From Neocallimastix lanati (nom. inval.) (lineage: Eukaryota > Neocallimastigomycota > Neocallimastigomycetes > Neocallimastigales > Neocallimastigaceae): a stretch of DNA of 62,500 bases. Positions within the stretch are counted from its first letter, which is position 1; each line of letters starts with the position of its first letter. The stretch spans positions 427,501 through 490,000 of the forward strand of contig JACVTC010000014.1 of assembly GCA_016946835.1 (NCBI GenBank). The letters run 5' to 3'. The position numbers and the translations under genes were made by a program. Shown piece after piece: positions 50,396 through 62,500 of this stretch. Below the pieces are notes generated by a model. That model made no database searches and had not been told where the DNA came from. It saw only the letters and a program-made list of their open reading frames with translations.

Positions 50396-51358
50396 TATTT
50401 TAGTATTTAAATTATTATTATCAAATATTAATAAATTATTAATAATTACAACTTTTATTAAATATTATATTTATATATCATTATATATTAATAATATTAA
50501 AATGAAACTATTTATATATAATTGATAATAATAATAAAAAAGAAAAAAGAAAAAAAGCCTTTTAATAATTAAATAATATGAAATATATTAATTTCTAGTT
50601 AAAATATATATATTAATATATATTAGAATGTAATAGAACAATTTTAAAAAGATTTTTTTTAAAATAAAAAAAAAAAAAAAAAAAAAAAACGGTTAATAAT
50701 AAATAAATATATTTAAGATTCTATAAATATTTTTTTAAATAAATTTATATTCATATTATATATTCAATAGCAATTGACACTTTTTTATTATTAATACTAA
50801 TTAAAAAACATTAATTTATAAAAAAAAAAATAATAAATGTTTAAATGTTAAATATTTTATATTTGATTTGTTAATATTAATCAAGAAATTTCTTATTTTT
50901 ATTCTTGAAAATGAAAAAAAAGTATAAAAGTATTTCATTTTTAATAGCAAATAAAAAACAATAATATTAAATTTATGTATTTTTTTAATAAATATATATC
51001 ATTAAATTTATAAATTTATTTATTTATAATTTTTGTTTTATAAATTAATGAAAATCATGATTTTTTTTTTTATTATTATTTTTTAAAACACGAATAAAAT
51101 TAAAATCTATACTATTGTATTTAGAAATACAAATATTACATAAAATAATACAGAAAAATAATTAATAATAATTTATGTAGTGAAATATAATATTAAAAAT
51201 AAATAAAATAAAAATTTTATTATATTATATTATATTATATTATATATAATATAATATAATAAAATAAAAAAAATAAAAATAAAATAGAATAAAATAAAAT
51301 AAAATTAAATAAAAATAGATGATGTTCATTTTAATATTTATGTATATATTGCAATATA

Positions 51359-51458
51359 AAAAAACTAAAATATATATTTTTTAATTTTTATATATATATA
51401 TATATATAAAAAAACTAAAATATATATTTTTTAATTTTTATATATATATATATATTGA
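51359..51458. repeat. 50-bp tandem duplication
   Basis: The unit aaaactaaaatatatatttt, then ttaatttttatata and a TA run, occurs twice head to tail, differing only in TA-run length. It is non-coding. Confidence 0.85.
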
Positions 51459-51546
51459 AAATTTTAATATTTAAAATTTAATATATTTTTTCATTTTTTG
51501 AAACTCAAACTTTACTAAAATTTAAATATATTTATTTATATATAAA

Positions 51547-54081
51547 TTAATTTGAAATGAATAAACTAGTCGATTTTTGGAAATTAACAAAATTAAAAGG
51601 TGAATTTTCCAGTCCGCCTGTTTCTCCAATATTTCTATACCTTTTAGAACTTACAGAGCTTTTACTTGATTTTCTACTTAAATCAAAAATGTCATTACTA
51701 AATCTTTTACCCTTTCTTTTTCCTTTTTTTTTATTATTATGAGTTGAAAATATAGAAGATTTACTATTATATAAAATATCTTTTTCATATTCATCCAAAT
51801 CATCGTCATTATCATCATTAACTCCGAAACTTCTTGAGGTGAAATTATTTGAAGTAAATCCTTGGTCAAAATAGGATGCACCAAGACCACTTTGATCTCT
51901 AACTACAACTTCAATTGGATTAATTATACCACTTGTATTATCAGTACCAAGCGATTCTCCTGGGTTCCAACCCATACTTTGTAATAATTTAAAGCCTTTG
52001 TTATTATCAGAAATTGGATTTGCATTTTCACCAACTTTAGAACCAAGTTGTGGTTTATTAACTGATGATTTTCCTTTATTATTATTGATAGCATGATATC
52101 TACCACGTCTCCTTGTTATATCTAAATTACGTTTTCTAACATCCATAATAGAATGACGTTGAGCTTCCGTTTTACTGAATACGGTTTCAACAATACTATT
52201 CCAATTTTCTGGAATTCGACTTCGAGAGGTACGAATAAGATTAGAAATTTTTATTTTTCCAGAACCTCTTGTTTTTAATTTAACACCATACTCAATGGCA
52301 ATCATACCCACACTTTTTCTTAGTTCAGAAGGAAGACTTCCTAATGGAATACTTTCAAACCCATCAGTAACAAATTCTTTTATTGTAGTATTAACGCGTT
52401 TTAAATATTTAAACACTTCAGGGGAAGTTTGAAGTCTATTTCTTTTTTTAGATTTAAGAACTTTTTCAATTCTTTTATTTTCCTGTTTTAGGTTTTCCTT
52501 TTTCTGTAAAAGATATTCTCTTTTTTGTGCTAATTCTTTCTTTTGAAGTTTTTTCTTTTGCAAACGAAGTAATTGATCTTGATTACTATTTACAATTGCA
52601 TTGAATTTTGAATTTTCAAGTTTCTCCAAAAAATTTTTATCATCTAAATTCCATGTATTTTCACCACCTTCAAATTCATCATTATATAAATAATCATTAT
52701 CATTAACATTTATTAATAGATTCTTTTGACCCAATTTTTCCTGTAATATATTATTATTTAATTCTATATAATCATCATTTTCAGTGACGTCATTATCGCC
52801 ATCGCTATCATCATCATCATCATCGTCATCATCATCATCATCATCATCATCACCCTTATCAGCACCATCATGACCTAAATCATAGTTCTCATTTTTTTCA
52901 ATGTCAGTTTCATTTAATAACATTACTTCATTATTTTTATCAAAACAATTTATCGTATTAATATTCATATTATTATTTATTAGCACATCATCATTATCAT
53001 TATCGTCGTCATCATTTACATTTTCATAAAATAAAGTTTTTTTATTATCCAACAATGTTATTATATCAATATCTTCGGTAGTATTACTATCATCATTAAC
53101 TTTAACGTCTCGGGTATTTTTACTTTTTTCAATATTTTTTAAATTATTATTATTAATATTACTATTAATTGATGAGGAATTATCATTACTATTTATTTTA
53201 TTTTCTTCTTTCAAGTCTTTTTTATCAAGTTCTGATAATGCTTTTTCCATTTCAATAACAGATTGATTATTGTTTTCAACTTCAATAATCTTTTCATTTT
53301 TCTTAGTGATAGTCGTATTATCCTTTCTTTTATTATTTTTCTTTCCCTTCTTTTTCTTCTTTTTTTTATTATTATTCTTATCATTTCCATTACCAGTTAC
53401 TATTATTGAATTATTTTTATCTTCAATTTTTTTATTTATTTTATTATTTAAGGTATCCTTATTCAACTCTTCGGACTCGTCTGAAGAACTATCACTACTA
53501 TCAGAAGGTAATTTATTTTCTAATAATTTAATTAAATCCATTTCCATTTCAATGGGTTCTATTTCCCCTCCTACATCAGATTTCATAATATTTTTAGCAA
53601 AAGTGGAATTTAAAAATTCAATTTCATCCTCTACACTTTTATTATCTGTAGCTTTATCCAATACTTCATTATTTATCTCATTGTTACTTTCTTCAGTGTC
53701 ATCTTTACAATTTTCTATGTAATCTTTTATTATATCATCATCCATGTAATCATTAAATATTGTTTTATTCAAAATGTCAAATGCATTATTACTTATTACA
53801 TTATTATCATCATTATCATTATCATTTCCAATATCAACATAAACATCATCATCTATAATAATTGGTCTTTCATTAGTTGGATTAATATATGTTTTACTCT
53901 TTTTAGCATTTCGCTTTTTTTTCTTATTTTTTTTCTTATTAGTTACTTCTTTAATTTCAATGTAATCTTGTTCATTAATTATTCTTGTATTATAATAATT
54001 GATTTTTTCTTTTTCAAATACAGTATTTAAATTTTGCAATGTTGAATCTCCATTAACATCTATAAAAATAAAATCATCCAT
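51547..54081 (-). CDS. SQS1: R3H/G-patch protein, Sqs1-like
   Basis: A single uninterrupted frame encodes 844 residues. The first about 480 residues are low complexity and highly charged, with a Lys cluster (about 234-248), Asn/Asp-rich segments and a poly-Asp run (about 410-425). A basic coiled-coil stretch (LQKKKLQKKELAQKREYLL) follows. Then comes an R3H-like region (SELRKSVGMIAIEYGVKLK with a preceding helix, about 545-635) and a G-patch (GFKLLQSMGWNPGESLG...GLG, about 695-740), followed by a basic Ser-rich tail. This order is that of Sqs1/Pfa1-type proteins, which activate the DEAH helicase Prp43 in pre-mRNA splicing and ribosome biogenesis in yeast. Function here is inferred from family. 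The N-terminal MDDFIFIDV is consistent with a true start; no intron is needed. Confidence 0.85.
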   Translation of the reverse strand: MDDFIFIDVNGDSTLQNLNTVFEKEKINYYNTRIINEQDYIEIKEVTNKKKNKKKKRNAKKSKTYINPTNERPIIIDDDVYVDIGNDNDNDDNNVISNNAFDILNKTIFNDYMDDDIIKDYIENCKDDTEESNNEINNEVLDKATDNKSVEDEIEFLNSTFAKNIMKSDVGGEIEPIEMEMDLIKLLENKLPSDSSDSSSDESEELNKDTLNNKINKKIEDKNNSIIVTGNGNDKNNNKKKKKKKGKKNNKRKDNTTITKKNEKIIEVENNNQSVIEMEKALSELDKKDLKEENKINSNDNSSSINSNINNNNLKNIEKSKNTRDVKVNDDSNTTEDIDIITLLDNKKTLFYENVNDDDDNDNDDVLINNNMNINTINCFDKNNEVMLLNETDIEKNENYDLGHDGADKGDDDDDDDDDDDDDDDSDGDNDVTENDDYIELNNNILQEKLGQKNLLINVNDNDYLYNDEFEGGENTWNLDDKNFLEKLENSKFNAIVNSNQDQLLRLQKKKLQKKELAQKREYLLQKKENLKQENKRIEKVLKSKKRNRLQTSPEVFKYLKRVNTTIKEFVTDGFESIPLGSLPSELRKSVGMIAIEYGVKLKTRGSGKIKISNLIRTSRSRIPENWNSIVETVFSKTEAQRHSIMDVRKRNLDITRRRGRYHAINNNKGKSSVNKPQLGSKVGENANPISDNNKGFKLLQSMGWNPGESLGTDNTSGIINPIEVVVRDQSGLGASYFDQGFTSNNFTSRSFGVNDDNDDDLDEYEKDILYNSKSSIFSTHNNKKKGKRKGKRFSNDIFDLSRKSSKSSVSSKRYRNIGETGGLENSPFNFVNFQKSTSLFISN

Positions 54082-54900
54082 AGTCTATTATTTACTTTGT
54101 TAAATTCTATAATAAACAAGTTTATTATAAATAAAAAGGTATAAATAAAATTGTTTATAAAATTAGGGTATATTTTCTTTTTCTAAAATATTAAAAAAAA
54201 AATATTTAAAAATATTAATATCAAAATAATAAAAAATACATTATTTTAATTTTTATTATAAAAATATTAAAACATTTTAAAAAAATATATATATATAAAT
54301 ACTATCAATAATATACTATTACTAATTTTACTTATCCATTAAATATAATATTTTATAAATTATTAATAATTATTATTATTATGTATTATTAATTAATTAT
54401 ATATATTTTTAATAATATATTTTTAATAATAGTAAAAAAAATATATATATAATTAATTAATAATACATAATATTTTATTTCATTAAAGAAAAAAAAATCA
54501 TCGATTATCAAATATCATTTTAAATAATAAATATTATAAGGTTAATAATTAAAAGAAAAATACAACACTTTTTTTTAAAAAAATAAAAAAAAAAAAATTG
54601 ATTATATTTTATATTTGCAAAACTTATTGTATATTTAATTCTTTATCTATTTTTAACAACTAATTAATATGGAAAAACTCTTTATTTTTTTAAACTTATT
54701 ACATAAAATATTTAATGTTAAAATTTATTATAAGAATAATAAAATAGAGAAATAAATGTAAATTATTTCATGTTGAAATCTATTAAAAATATATAATAGA
54801 AAAAAAAAATGTTAAAACAGTTCAAATATAAAAAAAAATTTTTTTTTTTATTCTTCTATTATGTTTATGCCTTCTATCTTTTCTATTCATAATACACGTT
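54082..54900. other. AT-rich region upstream of the Sqs1-like gene
   Basis: No gene was recognised. It is A/T with homopolymers. It presumably includes the promoter of the minus-strand gene starting at 54081, but no motif stands out. Confidence 0.6.
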
Positions 54901-54914
54901 ATATTTTATGATCA

Positions 54915-55175
54915 ATCTCTTAAATTTTTAATAAAGTAAAAATAAAATTTATCTTTTTCCTTAAAACATTTAAAACATAATTTTTTTTTTTTATTATATA
55001 TTGGTAATGGGTTCATTATATCTTCTAAAGTGAAACCATATGTAATAGAATAATCAGAAATCTTTTCTCTTTAACAAATCATTCAACATTATTGCCATGA
55101 GATTTAATTATATTCTCAACCCTTATTGTATTATCAAAAATCAATTCATTAAATAAAAGTGTTTCCTAGGAAAAA
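54915..55175 (-). pseudogene. Broken gene fragment, inverted partial copy of 55.83-56.01 kb
   Basis: The minus strand reads ETLLFNELIFDNTIRVENII, then a TGA and a one-base frame change, then ISDYSITYGFTLEDIMNPLP and KKKKLCFKCFKEKDKFY. The same blocks occur in the plus-strand copy at 55838-56010 (HYNEMIFDNTIKAE, ISEDSITYGFTLEDLM). The nucleotide arms begin at a shared cctaggaaacact. The family was not recognised. Stops and frameshifts mark it as a pseudogene. Confidence 0.6.
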
Positions 55176-55713
55176 TTAAAAACCATCAAATATTGAAAAG
55201 AAAAAAAAAAAAAAAAACGTTCAAAAAAAGCATTGGTAAAAAATAATTAAAGAGCAATAAATAAATATTATGATAATTATATTATTTTGAATTTTCTTGT
55301 TAAAATATTTCAATTTTAAAAATACAAACAATTATTATTTTTTCAATTATTAATTATATTAATAATTTCAAAATAAAAATTAATTATTTCAAAATAAAAA
55401 TTAATTTAAATATTTGAAATTATCAAAATTTATTTATTTTATTCTCTTATATTTTTAGTATTCAATAAAGATATATATATATATTAACCTATTTATTTGT
55501 TTATATTTTTTTTATTATTAATTTAATTTTATGATTAAATTTACAATGATTACTCTCTTGCATTAGAATTCAAATTTTCAGTTCAGTAAAAATATTATTA
55601 TTATGGACGATTTTTTTAGCAGTAATTTTTAACAGAATTAATTCATAAATTCTAAAAATGAAAATGAGTATTTTCTTGTTGGTTGATGAGAAGAAAAAAA
55701 AAATGAATTATAA

Positions 55714-55753
<40 letters not shown>

Positions 55754-55829
55754 AAACAAAAATGTAATTCAAAACTTTAATTACTGTCATTACTAATCTT
55801 TTAGGTTTTTTCCCATTATTTGATTTTTT

Positions 55830-56495
55830 TCATTTTTCCTAGGAAACACTTTCACTATAACGAAATGATTTTTGATAATACAATAAAGGCTGAATGATTT
55901 TTTAAAGAGAACAAATTTCTGAAGATTCTATTACATACGGTTTCACTCTGGAAGATCTAATGAAACTATTTACAAAAAAAAAATTAATTACGCTCAACAA
56001 AGATATATATATAAATATTTTATGTTTTTTCTTAAATATAAAGCTCCTTGGTAGTTAGAATATTATAATAAAATTTATTAAAAACATTAATTTGAAAACT
56101 CTAATTGAATTTATGTGATTAAATCATATTCGCTATTGCTATAAATATTATTGCCATTGTAATTTAGTAACTCCAGATCGTCAAAATTACTGCGCTTTTT
56201 ATGGACATGGTGAATAGTACTTTATACAAAAGATACTTTAATGTCTTGATTTTAATAAAGTCAATTCAATATCAATTAGTCATTTAAATAATTTTTATTC
56301 TTTTTTTTTTTTACTTTTTTATTTATTTATTTTTTTTAACTAAATCCAACAAAGGAAGAGTTTTATTATTCTTTATATAATATTTAATATAGGTAATGCT
56401 TCCAATGAGAATATTAATTATACATGGGAGATTTTAGTAGAGGACATTGAATTATCATGCCTGAAGTTTTTATTTTTATTTTATTCCATTTAATT
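55830..56495 (+). pseudogene. Broken gene of unknown family, partner of the inverted copy
   Basis: The plus strand reads decayed blocks: NEMIFDNTIKAE, SEDSITYGFTLEDLMK, then near 56125-56215 a Cys-rich stretch (IRYCYKYYCHCNLVTPDRQ then NYCAFYGHGE, stop). After a plausible AG acceptor near 56394, GNASNENINYTWEILVEDIE ends near 56490. Open pieces are separated by stops and AT-rich sequence, so the gene appears dead, or is spliced in a way that could not be resolved. The Cys spacing suggests a small metal-binding or disulfide domain, but no family is claimed. Confidence 0.5.
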
Positions 56496-57029
56496 AATAA
56501 AAAATGAATTTTTATAATATTGAATCTTTTATTTTTTTTTTTTTTTTTTTTTTGGTATAAAGTGCTTTTTTACAACAGTGAAAAAAAATAATAAATAAAA
56601 ATAAATAAATAAAAAATAAGAAAAAAATTATGAAAATTAAAATAGTATTAATCATCATCATACATATATATATAATATATATTATATATTAAATATTAAA
56701 TATTAAATATTAAATACCAAAAATGAATATTTTATTAATAAAAATAACACAATATCAATACAATATATTCATAAATTATAATATATAATTTTTGGTTTAT
56801 AAATTATTAAATTATCAGTATCAATATAATATAAAAATTTTTGATAAAAATATTCACAAAATAAATATTAATGGTATTGTATTTTTTTAGTAGTACCTTT
56901 ACAAAATTATTTACAAATGAATCAAAGAAAAACCATATAATTAAATACTATTATATATAATTTTTTTTATTACATAAAAATTATATATACTAATTATAAA
57001 ATAAAAAAAGAAATTTTATTAAATATTTA

Positions 57030-57060
<31 letters not shown>

Positions 57061-58439
57061 AAAATTCAATTTTTTAATAAAACCATGAATTCTATAAATT
57101 ATAAATGATAATATTAAATACTAGTGAATAAAATTCAATCAATAAATAAAAGTGATACTTTATTTCACGAACTTAATACTCATCTTTTTACTGTTATAGT
57201 TTTTAACTGATATTTTTCCGACTATTATATAGGTTTGTTTGCTTAAAATTTTTTTATTTTAGCTATTAATATATTTAAAATATATTGTTCGAATAGATGA
57301 TTGGATATATATAGTTTAATCGATTTTTTCTTTATTTTAAAATTTATTAAAATAACAATAGACTTTATTATTAATTAAAATAATATTGATACTAATATTA
57401 TTATTAAGAGATTATTAATGAAAAATATAATATTTTGTTTATTTCAGTTTATTTTACAATTAAAAATTTCATTCATCAATAATTTTAAATTTATACATTG
57501 AAATTTTATTTTAACATTAATTTTGTACACAATTCAATCTTTTTTTATTTCAATAATTATTTTAATATAGAAAATTTAATAATATATTATTATTAAAATC
57601 TCATATATTAATGCTATAATCTTTTATATATTGTTATTGATTTTTCTATTGATTCTATTATATACTATTATAGTTTATTAGTATAAAAAGTTTATTCATA
57701 ATATATTTTTTAATTTAGTTTTAAATATATTTATATAAAATTAAGTATATTATTAATATATATAATTTTATACTATTTTTTATGGATATCAAAAAAACAA
57801 AAAAAAATTATTAAAAATAATTTAATATAATAATAATCTATAATCTATTAATAAATTAATATAATTGTACCAATAAAATATATTACAATATACTAATATA
57901 TAATAGGATATAAAATTGTAGTACTACAATATAATAATTAAATTAATATAAAAAAATAAACAAATATATAATTGAATATTTTAAATTATTACAATTCATT
58001 GCTATTTGTTGTTATATGTAACATTTCTATTAGTTCAATTTATTTTATATTTAAATTAATATATTAAATGATTAAAAATCTAAATCAATTCGTTAATTAT
58101 TTCTCTTATAAAATAAGATTATGGTAAATTAATTGATTTTGTTGAATTTTAATATATTATAGTATTAATAGAATAGATTGTTAAAATCCCTTTATTGTTT
58201 TGAGAGTAGTTTATTTATTATAAATCTTTTCTATATTATAAATAGAATATTTATTTATTTATTATTTAATATTTATTTATTTATTATTATTTATTATATA
58301 TATTTTTATAATTATTTAATTATTATTATCCTTATCCTTATTCATTTATTAAAAAGATATAATTAAATATTAAATAAACTAGATATACAATTTTTAATTA
58401 TAAATAATATATTATAATATTCTATAATATATTAATTTT

Positions 58440-58486
<47 letters not shown>

Positions 58487-59370
58487 TTATTTATTTTAAA
58501 TTTAATAAATTGGTATATTATTATTTTTCGAAGAAATTTTTTTTTATTTTGATAAAAGTAAATTGCTATATTATTTTTCGAAGAAATTTTTTTTTTTATT
58601 TTGATAAAAAAAGAAGTTGACTTCTTTATTAAAAATATAATATTGTTATTATTATATGATATAATGGTAATTATTTTTTAAATTTAAATCAACTTAATAT
58701 ATATTTATATATATTTGTATGCAGGAGTAATAATTATAAATATATGAACAAATAAATAAGACAGGAATAATAGTTTTTAGATAAAATAATCAAATTTCAT
58801 TCAATGTTAATTTTAATGATATTGTTAAATCAATTTAAATAATCTATTTGTAAATAAAAAAATATAAAAATAATATGTATATTTATAAAACAGGAGATAA
58901 TTGTTTTTATTGACAAAAAATTAAAATTAAGAAAATGATTATATTAAGATTGGTAATAATAAAGTATAAAAAAAATAAATTTAAAAAAAAAAGATGTATT
59001 TTTAATTTGAAAAAATGAATTACAAAAATGAAAAAATAATTATATATTAAAGAAAGAAATAAAAATATATAAAATATAAAAGAATTTTTTTTTTTATGCA
59101 TAATTATACATTTATATATAATAAAAAAGAGAAATAACTAAAATTTTTAATAATAAATATTATATACTTATTAGGAATTATAATTTGCCTTTGCTATTAT
59201 AAGATTATATCATATAATATTATTTAAATAAAACAAATAAAAAGCGAACTATCTGACAAAAAGAAATCAATAAAATTATAATATAATAGATTTATATATC
59301 AATACTATTTCATACAAATATTATATATTTTATACTATTCATTTATTTAATTTAATTATATATATCAATC
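56496..59370. other. AT-rich gene-free region
   Basis: No coding sequence was recognised. It holds a TTTATTTATT-type run near 58250-58290, a T run of about 45 near 58440-58484 and a 50-bp direct duplication at about 58520-58618. The final part before 59371 is the likely leader of the DUF1752 gene. Confidence 0.65.
58520..58618. repeat. 50-bp tandem duplication
   Basis: The segment atattatttttcgaagaaat, then a poly-T and attttgataaaa, occurs twice, offset by 50 bp, with small length changes in the T run. Confidence 0.8.
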
Positions 59371-60769
59371 ATGGCAAGAAAACGTACTCCAATCGATAAT
59401 GTTGATTATTTATCCTATTGCTGGGGTAATGAATTAGATTTGGCTACAAGTTGGAGAGTTATGACCAAAAATAAGGATACAATGATTAATGGTCATCGTT
59501 TGGAAGTAAATATAAAGATACTATAAAATACCTTTAAATTATATCATAAAATAATGTGAAGGAAAAAAAAAAAAAGATAATTGTATTTTTCTTTATATAA
59601 AATTTATATGTAAAAAAAAATGAAAAGAAAGAGTAATCTACATTAATTTCTTTATATTTCTTTTTTACATATACATTATATATAAAGAAAAATATGATAC
59701 TATAAAAAAAAAAAAAAAAAAAAGAATAAATTTAAAAATAAATGATATTTTATTATTTAATATTCAAAATTAATTCTAACAATTATCAATTATTATATTT
59801 ATAATAAAATAGAACGCTAGTTGGAGAAAATGGTTCCAACAACGTTATTCACTTCCTTTATTAAATCCAGCTGAATTAAATTGGTTTAAAGACAGTGATA
59901 TATGTTGGCTTTATGGTCCAATGCATTTACACAGTGATAATGAAAATAAACCAAAGGCTAACTTCAATACTAATACTAATTTAAAGTCTGCTTTGAAAAA
60001 ATCATCTCTTGATGAATTCCATAAAACTATTGAAGCTTTAAAGCAGGCTAAGATTTCTTTAGATAATAACAATAAATTAAATATTCCAAAGAGCAAGAAA
60101 CATTTAAGATTCAACAATGAAGTGGAGCAACGTATTTCTGTTAATGTTATTCCAGAGGACAACTATAGATACAATTCAAGATTCCAACATTCAGCTCTCA
60201 AAGAATATTTAAAGAGTGTTGCTGAAGAAGTAGATGAGGAGGAAGAAGAAATTAACGTTTATGATGAAGTTTCCTCTTCTTCAGATGAAGAAGATGATGG
60301 ATTAGATAAAAATAAATTCAAAAACTTAAATAGGAATTATTCTATTATGCAGAAAAAGAACTTTGAAACTACTCACAAGTTACCACCAACTACTTTAAAG
60401 GATGCTGATTCAGATAGCGATTTATCTTCACAGAATAATTTTTCTTTCGAAGAATATGGACAAGAATTTGAAATTACTGAAGCTTCTGATCCATATTATA
60501 TTGAAACTGAAGAAAATAGATTAAAATATAATGATTCCAACTCAAAATACGTCAGATTATCTACCTCTTCTCCAGCTGTATATGATTATAAGGAAAGTGA
60601 TAACAGTAGAACGGAATCTTCATTAAAAAATAAATATGATATTGATGATGACTTTGATGAAGATATGTATGAAATCAATAATGCAAATAAAATTACTTTC
60701 AACGAAGAAGTATTAGATGATAGTAATTTATCAGCAGCTGATTTATTTGGTAAAATTTTAAATAAATAG
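59371..60769 (+). CDS. DUF1752/Reg1-type PP1-binding regulator
   Basis: Two exons (59371-59505 and 59813-60769) join in phase after 45 codons, giving 363 residues. The first exon and the start of the second form the fungal DUF1752 signature (LATSWRVMTKNKDTMINGHR, then LENASWRKWF). Two RVxF-like protein phosphatase 1 docking motifs are visible: KHLRFNNEVEQRISV (in the same context as the PP1-binding site of yeast Reg1) and, near the C-terminus, NKITFNEEVL. Between them lie acidic clusters. By analogy it would target type-1 phosphatase (Glc7 homologue) in nutrient or glucose signalling. The partner and pathway are inferred. It is much shorter than yeast Reg1. The start follows AT-rich leader, and no upstream in-frame Met was seen. 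Confidence 0.85.
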
Positions 60770-61644
60770 AAAAATAAATAACGATACAAAATAAAAAATA
60801 TAAATTTCATCAAAATTAATTAAAATATTTAATATTTATTAATAATCATTGAAAATAGAACAACCAGTACAACTAAATCGCAAGTAAAATGATAATTCAA
60901 AGTAAATGACCTTGACAAAAATTTAAAATAAAAATAAAAATAGAATTCAAAAATAACAGGTCATTTAAAGCATACATATTTAATATTCCATTATTAATTA
61001 CATTTCTTAATTAAATAATTAAAGTAAGTATTTTCATATTATTTTAAAAATAATGAAGATAAAAAAAAATTAATAATGAAAGAATGAATGTTATAAGAAT
61101 AAAGTCAAAAAAAAAAAAAAAAAATAAAAATAAAAAATAAAATAAAATGCAATAAAACTAAAAAGAAGTTAAATAAATATTTAGAATTAGTAAATCACTA
61201 TGAAAAATAATTATTCATTATAACTTATAAAAATTAAACAATATAATAACGTTTAATATATATTTCACTTTATTTTTCAGTTATATTGGATACTGAATTA
61301 CTGAACAAATAATTGAATAAATTAAGAATTAATTATAAAATATTTATATATTTGAATGAAAAATTTTTAATTAAAAAAAAAAAAGATTTAATAAAAATGA
61401 TATTTAATGGAAATTTTTTTTAAAAAATATTAAATACAATATTTTTGTCATACACATTAACAATAATAATAAATTATTATATCAATAATATTTATATTAT
61501 AAATATACTAATTTTTTTTTTATTATTATTATTAATATTATTTATATTTATGTAAGAAAAATAAATGAATAAAACCCTTTTACCTAATTTAAAATTACTA
61601 ATGTAAAATCATAAATATATAGAATTATCATAAATAGTAAAATG

Positions 61645-61675
<31 letters not shown>

Positions 61676-62121
61676 GGATTCACCCTAATTTTAACTAAAT
61701 ATTATTATTTTCTTCTTTTTTATTTAAAAATTTTATACATATTTTTAATTTATAAAACTATTATTTATAATATTTATAATTATTTTTAATATATGATAAT
61801 AAAATATAAATTATAATTATATATATTTTTTCTATTTTAAAGAATAAAATAATATATAATTTTTATACTTATTATCACAATATAAAAATAATATGGAAAA
61901 AAAATTATATATAAAAAATTTCTAAAATTATTTTTATTTAATACTTTCCACTTTTTTTTTTTTTTTTTTTAATTAATAAATTAATATTATTATATAATTA
62001 CAAAAACTTTTAAAAACAAATAAAAGTATCAAATGGATTTTAATTATAATTTATAAAAGAAAAAGGAATTGTATAATAATATTAGTTTCAATTGAAATTT
62101 AAAAAGTACAAAAGAATTTTA

Positions 62122-62157
<36 letters not shown>

Positions 62158-62240
62158 ATAAAGATAAAAGAATAAAAAATCTATTTTTTTTTTAAATATA
62201 TAAAAATATCTAAAATATTTTATTTTTATATTTTATATAT

Positions 62241-62284
<44 letters not shown>

Positions 62285-62500
62285 ATTAATTTTTTTTTTT
62301 TTTTATTAATATTTAAATTATTAGTATATATTTTAGTAGTAAAAAAAATTAATAAAATAAAAAATAATAATATATATATATATACTTTATGTTTAGATAT
62401 TAGTTTTTTTTTTTTTTTTTTTTTTTATTTTTTTTTTTTCTATAATTAGTAGTTATATTGTTATATTGTAGTAGTTTAGTAGTAAAATAATAATATATTT
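60770..62500. other. AT-rich region at the end of the window
   Basis: No gene was recognised. It contains poly-A and poly-T runs (for example near 61651-61675, 62129-62154, 62246-62279 and 62404-62426) and TA-rich sequence. The first few hundred bases are the 3' flank of the DUF1752 gene. Confidence 0.7.

Larger units (their letters stand above)
49653..51546. other. AT-rich intergenic region with repeats
   Basis: No gene was recognised. It holds a heptamer array at about 50125-50395, a 50-bp tandem duplication near 51359-51458 and TATA-type runs. It would contain the AGM1 promoter above 49652 and the 3' UTR of the G-patch gene. Confidence 0.65.

Noticed and set aside
53270-53722. Plus-strand 150-codon frame
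   Set aside because: Antisense shadow of the Lys/Asp/Asn-rich part of the Sqs1-like gene.

Overview
This window is eukaryotic nuclear DNA of extreme A+T content. Intergenic sequence is almost only A and T, with long homopolymer runs, while genes and transposon bodies stand out as higher-GC islands. Genes have short AT-rich spliceosomal introns (GTAA/GTAT...TAG) and Asn/Ser-rich insertions. The best fit is an anaerobic gut fungus (Neocallimastigomycota). The reasons are the composition, a UDP-GlcNAc/chitin-pathway mutase, a fungus-type DUF1752/Reg1-like regulator, an Sqs1-type G-patch protein, and a CCDC13-like ciliary coiled-coil protein expected in a fungus with flagellated zoospores. This assignment is inference; no rRNA or other taxonomic marker is present.

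Layout. 1-10.9 kb: gene-poor AT desert with heptanucleotide satellites and two or three small higher-GC islands. 11.0-13.1 kb (+): four-exon gene for a signal-peptide, single-pass membrane protein of unknown function. 13.7-14.3 kb (+): degenerate non-LTR retrotransposon pieces. 15.0-16.0 kb (+): intronless gene with a retropepsin-like domain whose catalytic Asp motif is lost. 16.9-21.2 kb (-): 11-exon XPB/Ssl2 helicase of TFIIH. 23.8-26.1 kb (-): four-exon TLDc (Oxr1-type) protein. 26.1-30.0 kb: desert with two tandem duplications. 30.0-35.1 kb (-): at least 17-exon CCDC13-like protein with an apparent 8-nt microexon. 35.6-46.3 kb: a dense, unidirectional (-) nest of LINE-type retrotransposons. 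47.0-49.7 kb (-): six-exon phosphoacetylglucosamine mutase. 51.5-54.1 kb (-): Sqs1-like G-patch protein. 54.9-56.5 kb: a broken gene and its inverted partial copy. 59.4-60.8 kb (+): two-exon DUF1752/PP1-binding regulator. The rest is AT-rich sequence.

The most informative region is the LINE nest, whose insertion history can be read from target-site duplications. Element A1 (about 4.7 kb, one apparently intact 1,469-codon frame: Ser-rich N-terminus, APE endonuclease, reverse transcriptase, CCHC knuckle) inserted into the RT region of an older, related element B1 and duplicated 14 bp (gggattaatacaat). A younger, 5'-truncated copy A2 then inserted into the 5' part of A1 and duplicated another 14 bp (aatcagtaatagat). 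As a result the open frame seen at 41135-45448 begins in A2's tail and poly(A), not at the real A1 start. Copies B1 and A3 have lost the RT catalytic core by internal deletion.

The single-copy genes are housekeeping or regulatory (transcription/repair, chitin precursor synthesis, splicing, PP1 signalling, oxidation resistance, cilia). They show no operon-like or cluster logic.
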